Shown piece after piece: positions 54,956-63,536 of a DNA stretch of 64,000 bases. Each line of letters starts with the position of its first letter. Positions within the stretch are counted from its first letter, which is position 1. This stretch comes from a candidate division WOR-3 bacterium (lineage in GTDB: Bacteria; Hydrothermota; Tepidihabitantia; Tepidihabitantales; Tepidihabitantaceae). The stretch is from contig JANLFQ010000001.1 in NCBI GenBank assembly GCA_024653355.1, positions 1,076,576 to 1,140,575 on the forward strand, read 5' to 3'. The position numbers and the translations under genes are program-made. The notes under the pieces were generated by a model that searched no databases, was not told the DNA's origin, and saw nothing but the letters and a program-made list of their open reading frames with translations.

Positions 54956-57012
54956 CCCTTACGCTCTTCTGCGCTTCTATTGCCTTCTCCGGGCATATGT
55001 TCGGTGATTTGCGCCTTGACGACCGCCGGCTCCATCCGCACCAGCTGGACTGAATCGAGAAACTCATAAAGCCCATCGATATCAAGGGTCAAAAGATGGT
55101 CCTCGATTTGTAAATCGACGGGTAAGTTCCGGAAAAAAGCGCCGGAGCCAAGACTATCTTCAAACTCAAGAAGATGGTCTCGCACCACCCGTTTGAGCGC
55201 CTCCCGTCCTGGTAATGGAAATCGTCCCTCCGGCAAACGTGCGGCGGGCAGCATCATAACCTTACCAGCCATATCCACCGCCGCTACCCCTTCCGCCTGT
55301 AAAGCGAGGGCTAAAATTCCACCATAAACCGCGCCGAGAAGATGCACCAGATACGCTTGACCACCTTCAAAAAAATAGGGAAATTCACCCGATTTCAACC
55401 CCGGGAAAATTCTCGACTTCAACACTTCTGCCATCCGGTAAAAGTAACCTCCGGTTCCGGTCCCTTCAAAAACTTTGGTACTGGAAGAAACCGCCCCAAG
55501 CGGCTGGACAAGGAGTTTTTTATCCTTCTCCTTTCGCTCCACAATCTCCCACGACCTGCCTCCGAGAACGAAGCGCTCAAACACAAAGAATACCGAACCA
55601 ACCTCCTGACCACTGGTAACATCAATCACCTGATACTGCCCAAAACTTTTCTCCTGAATATTGGAGTGAATTTTCCCGGTCTCAACCCGGTGTTCAAGTG
55701 CCGAAGTAAGAAAATAAACTCCACCCCTTCTTTCCTGCAACATCCCCTCCTGCAACAGATGGGAAAAAACCTTTTCCACCACCGGGCTGTTTCCAAACAG
55801 CGGCTGAAAAATCCGCCGCACCGACTCTAATGTTGTTCCGATGCGGCGGCGCTGAAAACAGTAGGAGATAATCTGCTGGGGCAGAACTGAAAGGCAGGGG
55901 GTATACCTTTTGTCAAAAAGTTTTCCTTCGCGGGCGCAGTCGATAAAGGTCTCAAACAAAAGCCTCTCCCAGGGGTCAAGGTAAACCCCAATCATATACA
56001 GCCCATTTCCCCGGCGACGATTTCCCCGCCCGATACGCTGCAGCAGTGAAGAAACATTAAACGGCGGCCGAAACAGCACAACCGCATCGACATCGCCGAT
56101 ATCTATCCCAAGCTCAAGAGTGGAAGTACAGCAGAGAATTCCGCTCCTTTCCCTTGTCATCCTTGCCTCAACCTCTTCCCGAACCTGACGGGTCAAACTC
56201 GCATGGTGTACCCACACCCGACCGGAAAAAGGCGGCAGGTCAAAAAGTTTCACCCCGCTTTCCGCCAGCGACCGGGCGTTGAAGAACACCAGCGCTTTAT
56301 CACAACCCTGTTCTGTCAAACGCTGCACAACCCGTGCCGGCCAGTCCTTGCTTCCGGGCAACAGTTCGGCGTTTATCTCCCGCCGTTTTGCCACCTGTAC
56401 CACGCCGGCACCAGGAAAGTACCGCTCACCAATCAACACATCATCAACCGTCGCCGAGAGCGCATACCCATTAAAATTGGCATTAATTAGCCGCAAACGT
56501 TCGAGGAGCACCCTTAACTGGTCACCACGTGGCGTGTTGTCAAGAAGATGTATCTCATCCAGAATTACCGCACCCAGCGTTTTGAAAATCCGGGGATGAC
56601 GGCACAAAAGCGAGTCCAAAGACTCCGGGGTAGTTATAAGGATAAAAGGCAATTTGCGTTCATCAATCTGCGGGTGGTCTCCGGTCTTGCGCTCCAGTTT
56701 GAGCCCCAGGTACTCAATCGGTTCCAAAAGCCGGCGATACAGGTCGTTAACCAGCGCCCGGGTGGGCGAAACATACAGAACAGAAAACCCTTTTTTCCCC
56801 ATTCCCAATAGACGCTCAACCACCGGCGCCACGACCGCTTCAGTTTTACCCGATGCCGCGGGCGAAATCACCACCAGATTCTCACCCTTGAGAATTCGGG
56901 GAATCGTCTCCATCTGAACTTCGGTCAACATTCCGAACCGGGCAAAAAACGCTGAATAGGTTCGGGGTAGTTGCGCCTTTACCGCCCGTTGCTCCTTAAT
57001 CTCGTTCCACAT
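54952..57012 (-). CDS. Lhr-like DEAD/DEAH helicase (BrxHI-type)
   Basis: 686 aa superfamily 2 helicase. Motif Q region near 30, Walker A PAASGKTE (51-58), PTRALVNDL, TTPESL, DEIH (152-155), SATVD, TSTLELGIDIGDVD, and motif VI QRIGRGNRRRG. The C-terminal half (about 370-686) holds a winged-helix-like region and a domain with GGQAYLVHLLGAVYGG, reduced compared with full Lhr (about 1,500 aa). It is the fourth gene of the operon after two DUF2791 ATPases; BrxD next to BrxHI is the arrangement of type 2 BREX. No methylase or PglZ accompanies it. Confidence 0.85.
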   Translation of the reverse strand: MWNEIKEQRAVKAQLPRTYSAFFARFGMLTEVQMETIPRILKGENLVVISPAASGKTEAVVAPVVERLLGMGKKGFSVLYVSPTRALVNDLYRRLLEPIEYLGLKLERKTGDHPQIDERKLPFILITTPESLDSLLCRHPRIFKTLGAVILDEIHLLDNTPRGDQLRVLLERLRLINANFNGYALSATVDDVLIGERYFPGAGVVQVAKRREINAELLPGSKDWPARVVQRLTEQGCDKALVFFNARSLAESGVKLFDLPPFSGRVWVHHASLTRQVREEVEARMTRERSGILCCTSTLELGIDIGDVDAVVLFRPPFNVSSLLQRIGRGNRRRGNGLYMIGVYLDPWERLLFETFIDCAREGKLFDKRYTPCLSVLPQQIISYCFQRRRIGTTLESVRRIFQPLFGNSPVVEKVFSHLLQEGMLQERRGGVYFLTSALEHRVETGKIHSNIQEKSFGQYQVIDVTSGQEVGSVFFVFERFVLGGRSWEIVERKEKDKKLLVQPLGAVSSSTKVFEGTGTGGYFYRMAEVLKSRIFPGLKSGEFPYFFEGGQAYLVHLLGAVYGGILALALQAEGVAAVDMAGKVMMLPAARLPEGRFPLPGREALKRVVRDHLLEFEDSLGSGAFFRNLPVDLQIEDHLLTLDIDGLYEFLDSVQLVRMEPAVVKAQITEHMPGEGNRSAEERKG

Positions 57013-57027
57013 CCGCTATTTTAATTA

Positions 57028-58392
57028 TCAGCGGTTAGCGACCAGTTGGGGCAAAACACCCTGTTGCTGAAGCCGGGCGATATCCAGTGCCTCAACACAG
57101 AACTTGATAAAAGCCCGGACCCCGTTGCTGCTCTGCCGGGCAGCACGGGACAGAAGATGTTTCTGCTCTTCAATTGGCAACTTGAACCCCGGGTAGGCGC
57201 GTTCGTAAATCCGTACCATCGTGGCAAACGCATCAGCGAGCGCCTGGTCTTCAAGCGGCGTTAGGGCAATCCGATGTCGCACCGCATTGGTAAGCCGGAT
57301 ATAACCGTACTCGCCCGGGGTTGGCGTCGTGGCAAAAATAATTAACAGTGCCGGGTCCCGATAAATGTAGGGCACAGGCCGAACCTGATTGTGAATCAAC
57401 CGTTCGTTTACCACCTTTAACTCCGGGTCGTTCTGGGCACAGCGCACCAGCCCATCCATAAAGTTAACGCTCTTGGTCAGATAGACAACATCCCACAGCC
57501 GGGTTACGGTCTCTGCCTCGTCAATCAACAAAACCAGCCCCTTCAGCCCTAACTCCCGGGCAATACAGGAAATCCCGGTAATGATGTGACAGTAAAAGTC
57601 AGCCGCTGTAGAAAAATCGTAAAGTGCCGGAATCCCCTGCGCGCCTCGTACCCGAGAAGCGGTCGGCATCTCCACCGCATACTCCTTGGTACTTTCGCCT
57701 TCAATCCACTGCCAGAAAACTTCACTCTCCGGTGAACCAGCATCCAGGCGGCGCAATTTGTTAAGCACCGGACCAAAGAAAATGTGGTCGTGAAAATTCA
57801 ACTGTGTGGCTGCCCGCAACAAATCCCGATACCCCTGCTCCATTCCATCCTTGATGTAACGGAAGTTGCGCACCAGTTCCCGGTAAACCCGCTTGGGCCG
57901 ATGGGGTGAAACCTCTACCGGATCAAACTGGATAAGACTCGCCGCCATCCCTTCCTGCAGCGCCCGATGTAAACAGTACTCCAGAAGATGGGTCTTGCCC
58001 GAACCGTATTCCCCCTCTAACATATAAACATCACTCCGATTACGGGCAAGGTTGCGCAGTGCATCTTCCACCACCTTGACCTCTTGTTCCCGGCCAAAGG
58101 TAAAATGCTCCACATCCTGATGCGGCACAATGCCCAGCCGGAACGCCTCAATCATTCGACAGGCACTAACCCGGTCAATCGCCGCAACACTGGCGGTTGC
58201 CGATTCCAGCAAATCGCCGTCAAATTCAAAAAGAAACCGCACCCGGTTGCGCGGCAACCACAACCGTAAACCGGTCTGAAACCGCACCAGCAACTCACTG
58301 CCCTGCCAGCGGCTGTCAACAATCTCGCCTTCGCCGAAAACCGGATGCGATACCAGTTTAGAACTCTTCACGCTCAACTTTCTCCTGCTCAC
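57028..58392 (-). CDS. BrxD-type (DUF2791) ATPase with N-terminal tudor-like domain
   Basis: 454 aa from the first GTG. A GTG at 58371 with AGGAGA nine bases upstream is the more likely start. Residues 12-50 (VSHPVFGEGEIVDSRW...LLVRFQTGLRLWLP) resemble the small β-barrel at the C-terminus of PcrA/UvrD that contacts RNA polymerase. The DUF2791 P-loop domain follows with GEYGSGKT (127-134), VLLIDEAETV, and FATTPTPGEYG. It belongs to the same family as the preceding gene. It overlaps the end of that gene. Confidence 0.82.
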   Translation of the reverse strand: MSRRKLSVKSSKLVSHPVFGEGEIVDSRWQGSELLVRFQTGLRLWLPRNRVRFLFEFDGDLLESATASVAAIDRVSACRMIEAFRLGIVPHQDVEHFTFGREQEVKVVEDALRNLARNRSDVYMLEGEYGSGKTHLLEYCLHRALQEGMAASLIQFDPVEVSPHRPKRVYRELVRNFRYIKDGMEQGYRDLLRAATQLNFHDHIFFGPVLNKLRRLDAGSPESEVFWQWIEGESTKEYAVEMPTASRVRGAQGIPALYDFSTAADFYCHIITGISCIARELGLKGLVLLIDEAETVTRLWDVVYLTKSVNFMDGLVRCAQNDPELKVVNERLIHNQVRPVPYIYRDPALLIIFATTPTPGEYGYIRLTNAVRHRIALTPLEDQALADAFATMVRIYERAYPGFKLPIEEQKHLLSRAARQSSNGVRAFIKFCVEALDIARLQQQGVLPQLVANR

Positions 58393-59623
58393 TCCTATCC
58401 AGCCGCTGGGTTGTTACCCGTAAAAGTTTCTCCGCATCCCGCTCGGTCAACACCATTCCCGGATTGGCACGCGCCTGGTGCAAAAACTCGACTGCCGCCA
58501 CGACAAACAACCGCCGGTAACTGACATCCAGCACAAACCCCTTGACCGCGGTCTCGGCAAGAAGTTTCAAACTCCGTTCCACCCCATTGATTTTGGTGCC
58601 GTAAGCGGTCTCAAAAAGGTCAACGAGCCGCTTACCCAGTTCCTCAAGAAACGGCACCGGCTCAATGCCCAACTCCTCCAGATTAATCCGCACTCCAACC
58701 GGATTTGCCTCAGAAAACCCGCTGCGCAACCGCTGCTTCAGCGCCTCGTAAACCGGTCCCGAACCCTCGAGCAGCAAATTCTCATCCGGTACCGCATAGA
58801 AAAACATCGCGCCCGGCAAACGTGAGTTGCCACATTCATCAACCAACTGCCGCAAGTTGTCCAGTGCCCGGCGTCTATCCCTTGACGAAGAAATCGATAC
58901 CCCCCGCTCCGCCTCATCAAACAGCAAAACCACTCCCCGAAACCCAATCGTATGCACCCACTGAATCAACGACCGCAGCATCCGGAATGCCGTCGACTTG
59001 TCAATCCGCTCGGAAATCTTAAACCGTGCCCGCGCCTCCCGGGAAATCTCCTCACCTTTGAGCCACTGCACCGCCTCAGTAAAACCATCAATGTCTTCGG
59101 CAAGCAGGGCGCTAAACGCCCCCTTTACCGCGTTAAAAAAACTCGTTGAGTCCGGTACCGGCAACTGTAAAAGATAATCCTGCAACCGCTCCGGGTTGTC
59201 CTCCTTACTCCGCCAGTTCGCCGCCCACTGCCGAATCACCGCATCAATCCCCTTGTCGGTTAGCGTTGCCAGCCGGCTTGTATCCTGGGGTGCGGTCAGA
59301 TTAAGCGCCACCATCTTATAAACCAGTTCCAGTTTATCAAACGGGCACTCGGTCGGCGACAGACTCACATACGCAACACAGTAATTGTGCTTAAACGCCC
59401 GGTTACGCACCGCGTAGAGAAAATGTGTCTTGCCCCCGCCGTAATTCCCGGTCACCAGCTTAAAACTGGACAGATTGTACTTCAGGATACCGTTAAGATA
59501 CTCATCCTCAACCACCTGCAACAGCCGGTCCAGTCCGACCGTAAACGCCTCAATCCCGAACTCCGGCGGAGTACCGGTTGAACCCAGTTTGTTGATTATT
59601 GCCCTTGCCAGTTCTCTATCCAT
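58358..59623 (-). CDS. BrxD-type (DUF2791) ATPase
   Basis: 421 aa P-loop ATPase. An N-terminal helical segment with GIEAFTVGLDRLL, Walker A GNYGGGKT (59-66), YVSLSPTECPFDKLELVY, Walker B VVLLFDEAERG, and YAVPDENLL (sensor region) match BREX BrxD/DUF2791 proteins. GAGGAG lies seven to twelve bases before the ATG. The two ATPases probably form a hetero-oligomer, since both keep intact Walker A and B. Second gene of the operon. Confidence 0.85.
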   Translation of the reverse strand: MDRELARAIINKLGSTGTPPEFGIEAFTVGLDRLLQVVEDEYLNGILKYNLSSFKLVTGNYGGGKTHFLYAVRNRAFKHNYCVAYVSLSPTECPFDKLELVYKMVALNLTAPQDTSRLATLTDKGIDAVIRQWAANWRSKEDNPERLQDYLLQLPVPDSTSFFNAVKGAFSALLAEDIDGFTEAVQWLKGEEISREARARFKISERIDKSTAFRMLRSLIQWVHTIGFRGVVLLFDEAERGVSISSSRDRRRALDNLRQLVDECGNSRLPGAMFFYAVPDENLLLEGSGPVYEALKQRLRSGFSEANPVGVRINLEELGIEPVPFLEELGKRLVDLFETAYGTKINGVERSLKLLAETAVKGFVLDVSYRRLFVVAAVEFLHQARANPGMVLTERDAEKLLRVTTQRLDRSEQEKVEREEF

Positions 59624-59646
59624 TTGACAACTCCTCAGTCTAAATA

Positions 59647-60495
59647 CTATCCGTTGACAAAAGAAATATACGAATAGTAGGTGCCTTCGCCCTCCTCGTT
59701 ATCCGGCACCCAGAGCGACTTTGCCTTCTCACCGGTGGCATCAAAATTTGCCACCGACAACCGTAACCCCTTACCGCCCACCGTTCGAACACCCGACCGC
59801 TTTAAAATGTACAGGTCATAACTGAAGCGGATGCGCGGGTACTCAACAAATCGCTCCCGCACCGGATTCACCCTGAACCCCTCCGACTGCATCAAAAACA
59901 CCATCTCACTCAGCAAATCAACTAAAAAAACCCGCTCCCCCTCAACGATATTCCGGGCGAGACAAATCCGGCGGTAAGCGGTAAAAAGCCGCTCAACAAA
60001 CTCTGCCGGATCCTTAATCGCCCGCTTCTTCAAACTCTCATCATAACTCCGCAGTATCTTCGCCAGAGCCAGCGGCTCCAGTTTCACCCCGCTTTTCAAC
60101 CGCTCAATCTCCGGGCCCCAGAAAACGGTGGCTCTGCCTGTGGCGAAATCAACCCGCACCGAAAACAACCCGCACCGCAAAAAAGGCAACTGTCCCTTAA
60201 CGGTCAAACCGCTGCCTTCCAGACCGGCAAGCAACTGCCTGCCAAACTCAAACTTAAACTCTTCCTTTGCCGCCTCAATCTGCCTCTTCTCCTCATCGAG
60301 CCACTGTCGAACCTTATCCCTTACCTCACCCGGAGCAAAACCTTCAATAGCCTTCTCAACCTCAACCACCATCCGTTCTCTTTCATACGCATTACGAATC
60401 GGCTCACTCACCAGTCGGCTATAACCGGCAAGCAGTTTTGCTACCTTCTGGGACCGCAAAGCGGTATCCTTCAAAACGCCAATTAGCCCTTCCAT
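59647..60495 (-). CDS. Uncharacterised first protein of the ATPase/helicase operon
   Basis: 282 aa, no family recognised. Predicted helical N-terminal half with a likely coiled coil (about 60-105, charged Lys/Glu heptads), then a β-containing middle (RCGLFSVRVDFATGRATVFWGPEIERL) and a C-terminal half ending WVPDNEEGEGTYYSYISFVNG. No signal peptide or membrane segment. It starts eight bases after a -10 box, so translation is probably leaderless. Being first in an operon of two BrxD-type ATPases and a helicase, it may be the target-recognition or effector subunit; that is inference. Confidence 0.7.
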   Translation of the reverse strand: MEGLIGVLKDTALRSQKVAKLLAGYSRLVSEPIRNAYERERMVVEVEKAIEGFAPGEVRDKVRQWLDEEKRQIEAAKEEFKFEFGRQLLAGLEGSGLTVKGQLPFLRCGLFSVRVDFATGRATVFWGPEIERLKSGVKLEPLALAKILRSYDESLKKRAIKDPAEFVERLFTAYRRICLARNIVEGERVFLVDLLSEMVFLMQSEGFRVNPVRERFVEYPRIRFSYDLYILKRSGVRTVGGKGLRLSVANFDATGEKAKSLWVPDNEEGEGTYYSYISFVNG

Positions 60496-60503
60496 AATTT
60501 ATC

Positions 60504-60532
60504 AGTATATTATCCCGCCCTTTTAATGTCAA
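60504..60532 (-). promoter_or_regulatory. Promoter of the ATPase/helicase operon
   Basis: TTGACA (60527-60532), 17 bases, TATACT (60504-60509), then GATAAATT and the ATG. Near-consensus, suggesting strong constitutive expression with no ribosome-binding site. Confidence 0.7.
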
Positions 60533-60856
60533 CAACCCAGTATCGGCACTGTAAATCACGGGAAAAATTTCCATTCCAACTGTAAAAAGCATTACACCAT
60601 TACTGCCATCGGATTTTAAAGAGTATATTTATGTTTTGTGCTTATCCGAAGAAACGCTAAAAGCAGTCGTCACCTTCAGCAGGGCATTCTCTGCTTCTGC
60701 GCTGTCTGCCTTCCGGGCTTCTGCTCCTATCTCCCTTTAACGATTAACTTGTCGGTTCGGTTGCCCGTTCGCACTGCCTGTCAATGCTTATTTGCCCATC
60801 CTGAGAATCCATATCGAAACTTTGGCAGTCAAAGGCAGATGTAACACACACCCTCC

Positions 60857-60943
60857 ATTATATTTATATACGAAAAATCAGGTAAAAGTGACAAAAAACC
60901 ACCTACCCGGCTGTCCGGGTGCAGTTCTGGGGATAGCCCCTGA
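60857..60943. repeat. Dispersed intergenic repeat, copy B
   Basis: Matches copy A (18572-18655): TACGAAAAAT, GTGACAAAA, CTGTCCGGG-GCAGTTC, GGATAGCC in the same order, with substitutions between and one indel. On the minus strand both encode the same short frame end (TAPGQ...FVTF), but no start or gene body is shared. Confidence 0.6.
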
Positions 60944-61503
60944 CTCACCCTTTCGGAACCATAGCACGATGGCGTAGAAGCCTGATAGCCCAGAAGCCGG
61001 AACCGTATCCTTCGGTTCTATCTTATTGATAATCAACAGTGTTATGCCCGATAAGCCACAACCCGCCACTCACTGCTGAATAAACCCTGTAATACCCTAC
61101 CCGATTTTTGCTACCCTTTACCTGCATCTCCCCATTTCTGCCTCTGGGGCGCTTTTCTAACCTGCGGTTATGAGTAAGGCAGGAAGAATTTCCAATCTGC
61201 CCTATCCTGTTTTACCCCGATTCTACCCTATCAGCCGATATCGCCCTGATGTGCTGGTAAATATATCCGGAGAATATACAAGAAATTAACTGATGGAAGG
61301 GAATTTTTCCGGTTTAATCCAGAACACGCCACTCACAAAATATACAGTTTTCTAACCACCATTTATAAACAAAGCAACTTGTATTCAGGGAGACTGTATA
61401 AGACATTATTTATTTGCCTTTTGTTCCATACCCCAGTATCCTATCCTTGGCAGAACACCGTTATAAAGTTATCGGACGCTTGGTATTGACAGGTTGTTTA
61501 TCA

Positions 61504-61531
61504 TTGACTTTTATTAAATCTCATTTAGAGT
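61504..61531 (+). promoter_or_regulatory. Promoter candidate for the tRNA-Ser genes
   Basis: TTGACT (61504-61509), 16 bases, TAGAGT (61526-61531), 50 bases before the first tRNA. A second TTGACA at 61486-61491 could pair with a weaker -10. Confidence 0.35.
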
Positions 61532-61580
61532 AATAAGAAGCGGTCAGGCGTTTTTTTCGGGCTGCTGAAGCACTACACCA

Positions 61581-61667
61581 GGAGGGCTAGCCTAACTGGT
61601 AAGGCAGCAGACTTGAAATCTGCCGACCCTTCAACGGGTCTTGCGGGTTCGAATCCTGCGCCCTCCG
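61581..61667 (+). tRNA. tRNA-Ser (anticodon UGA)
   Basis: Class II tRNA. Acceptor GGAGGGC pairs with GCCCTCC; anticodon stem GCAGA/TCTGC with loop CTTGAAA gives anticodon TGA; long variable arm GACCC-TTCAAC-GGGTC; T arm GCGGG-TTCGAAT-CCTGC. Discriminator G. Acceptor plus T stem is 7+5 bp, so it is serine and not selenocysteine tRNA (which has anticodon UCA and a longer acceptor). Confidence 0.93.
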
Positions 61668-61685
61668 TAGTAAGGATAGAGCAGG

Positions 61686-61747
61686 AGAGCAGTAGCCGGA
61701 TAGCGCAGAATAGCAAAACTATCGCTTGGCTCTTGTGCTACTGTGCT
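61686..61747 (+). other. Imperfect hairpin in the tRNA-Ser spacer
   Basis: AGAGCAGTAGC (61686-61696) pairs with GCTACTGTGCT (61737-61747) at 9 of 11 positions, enclosing GATAG/CTATC (61699-61703 with 61719-61723). It may be a processing signal or a small structured RNA. Confidence 0.35.
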
Positions 61748-61767
61748 GCTAACTTCTGCTAAAATCT

Positions 61768-61856
61768 GGAGAGGTGGCCGAGCGGCTGAAGGCAACCGCT
61801 TGCTAAGCGGTTATACGGCTAACCCCGTATCAAGGGTTCGAATCCCTTCCTCTCCG
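61768..61856 (+). tRNA. tRNA-Ser (anticodon GCU)
   Basis: Class II tRNA. Acceptor GGAGAGG/CCTCTCC; D arm GCCGAGCGGCTGAAGGC; anticodon stem ACCGC/GCGGT with loop TTGCTAA gives anticodon GCT; variable arm TACGGCTAACCCCGTA; T arm AAGGG-TTCGAAT-CCCTT. Discriminator G. Confidence 0.95.
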
Positions 61857-61943
61857 TTAACAACGCTACCTCTTGCCCGCTTGTGCAAAAAATCGGATGG
61901 GCAGGGGAAAAATGGTTTGACGGTAACTCAATAACATTAAACT

Positions 61944-63521
61944 ATGAATAACGAGCCTGTGCGCGTCCGCATTGCCCCTTCACCAACCGGTGCGATGCAC
62001 CTCGGTCTTGCCCGCACCGCGCTTTACAACTACCTTTTTGCCCGCCAGCATAAGGGTGTATTTATCCTTCGGATTGACGACACCGACCAGGTGCGTAATC
62101 AGGCGGAGATGCTTGAACCCATCCTCAACGGCTTGCGCTGGCTCGGACTGGATTGGGATGAAGGTCCGGAAAAGGGCGGACCTTACGAACCTTACTACCA
62201 ATCGCAACGCACTGCGGTCTATCAGGCGGCGGTGGCGAAACTGATTGCGGTCGGCGCCGCCTATCTTGACTACGCCACACCGGAAGAAATCGCCGCCGAA
62301 AGGGAACAGGCGCGCCAGCGCGGGGAAACCTTCCGTTACAGCCGACGCTGGATGGCAGAAACACCGCAGCAGCGGGCGCAGTTTGAAGCCCAGGGTCGCA
62401 AGCCGGTTGTCCGGTTGAAGATGCCCCAAACCGGCACAATGGTGATTGATGACCTGATTCGCGGTCGGGTTGAGTTTGACCTTGCTCTGGAACAGGACCA
62501 CATTGTCCAGCGCCAGGACGGCACATTTCTCTATCATCTCACCAGCGCGGTTGACGACGGTGAGATGAAAATCAGCCATATCATCCGGGCAGAAGAACAC
62601 CTGTCCAACACCCCGCGTCAGGTTTTTATCCTTCAGGCGCTCGGTTATCCGCTGCCCCGCTTTGCCCATCTGCCGTTCGTTGCCGAACCGGGCAGTAAGA
62701 ACAAGTTGAGCAAGCGCCGGCTCAAAGAGTACCTGAAGCGTGCCGAGTTTAAGGAGTTGATGACCAAAGGTGAAGCGATTGCCCGGCGCCTGAACCTGAC
62801 CACCAACCCTGACCTGTTCAATCCGGTGGTGGTTGACTTCTACCAGAAGATTGGCTTTCTGCCCGAGGCGCTCCTTAACTACCTCGCCCTGTTAGGCTGG
62901 GCACTGGACGACCACACCGAGTATTTCACAAAAGATGACCTCATCCGCTCGTTTTCCCTTGAAAAGGTAAACCGGGCGCCGGCAAGTTTTGACCCCCAGA
63001 AACTTCTCGCATTTCAGGTCCATTATATGATGCAACTGCCCGTGGCAAAAAGGGTGGAACTCGTTTTACCCTATCTGATAAAAGCCGGACTGGTAAAAAC
63101 ACCGGTTGCGTCCGAAATTCAGGAAATGGTCGCCGCAATTGTCCTGGCTGCTGGTGACCGCATCAAGGTCGCAGGCGACATCCTTGAATATGAATATTTC
63201 TTTGTGCCTGATGAGCAACTAATCCTTGATCCCAAGGCGTTGGCGCGCTGGGTGGCACCCGAAGGGCAAAGGAGTTTGCTTGCCGAGTTTGAAGCCGCTT
63301 TGACCGATGACCTCAACTTCACCAAACCGGTGATTGAATCGCTCGTTGCCCAGCTTGCCGCTGCCACCAACACCAAACCGATGGCGGTGAGTCAGGCGCT
63401 AAGGGTTGCCTTGACCGGAAAGGATTACGGGTTTGCGATTGCCGACTGTGCAGTGATTCTCGGTAAAAAGCGGGTGCGCAACCGCATCCGGCAGGCGTTG
63501 AATGCGGTGCAAAAAGTTTAA
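61944..63521 (+). CDS. gltX: Glutamyl-tRNA synthetase
   Basis: Class I synthetase of 525 aa. RIAPSPTGAMHLGLARTALYN (HIGH-type HLGL), LRIDDTDQVR, LEQDHIVQRQDG-like text before YHLTSAVDDGEMKISHIIRAEEH, and NKLSKRR (KMSKS). An Ala-x-x-helical C-terminal anticodon domain follows, longer than average, with GDRIKVAGDILEYEYFF. Whether it is discriminating is unclear, but a dedicated GlnRS gene follows directly. Confidence 0.94.
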   Translation: MNNEPVRVRIAPSPTGAMHLGLARTALYNYLFARQHKGVFILRIDDTDQVRNQAEMLEPILNGLRWLGLDWDEGPEKGGPYEPYYQSQRTAVYQAAVAKLIAVGAAYLDYATPEEIAAEREQARQRGETFRYSRRWMAETPQQRAQFEAQGRKPVVRLKMPQTGTMVIDDLIRGRVEFDLALEQDHIVQRQDGTFLYHLTSAVDDGEMKISHIIRAEEHLSNTPRQVFILQALGYPLPRFAHLPFVAEPGSKNKLSKRRLKEYLKRAEFKELMTKGEAIARRLNLTTNPDLFNPVVVDFYQKIGFLPEALLNYLALLGWALDDHTEYFTKDDLIRSFSLEKVNRAPASFDPQKLLAFQVHYMMQLPVAKRVELVLPYLIKAGLVKTPVASEIQEMVAAIVLAAGDRIKVAGDILEYEYFFVPDEQLILDPKALARWVAPEGQRSLLAEFEAALTDDLNFTKPVIESLVAQLAAATNTKPMAVSQALRVALTGKDYGFAIADCAVILGKKRVRNRIRQALNAVQKV

Positions 63522-63536
63522 CTTTCAGGAGTTGTT

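Larger units (their letters stand above)
60533..61580. other. Gene-poor region of about 1 kb before the tRNA genes
   Basis: No supported gene. It contains copy B of the dispersed repeat, a hairpin GAACCG-TATCCTT-CGGTTC near 61000-61018, and text rich in GCAGAAGC-like words at 60665-60735 (minus sense) and 60975-60998 that recurs between the two tRNAs. The AT-rich end (61260-61540) carries promoter-like boxes for the tRNAs. Confidence 0.5.

Noticed and set aside
53696-60495. Complete BREX system
   Set aside because: Only BrxD-like ATPases and a BrxHI-like helicase are present; no PglX methylase, PglZ phosphatase or BrxC/PglY is encoded in the window.
61581-61667. tRNA with TGA in the anticodon loop as a possible tRNA-Sec
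   Set aside because: The anticodon is 5'-UGA-3', which reads serine UCA. Acceptor plus T stem is 7+5 bp. Selenocysteine tRNA would have anticodon UCA and a longer acceptor stem.
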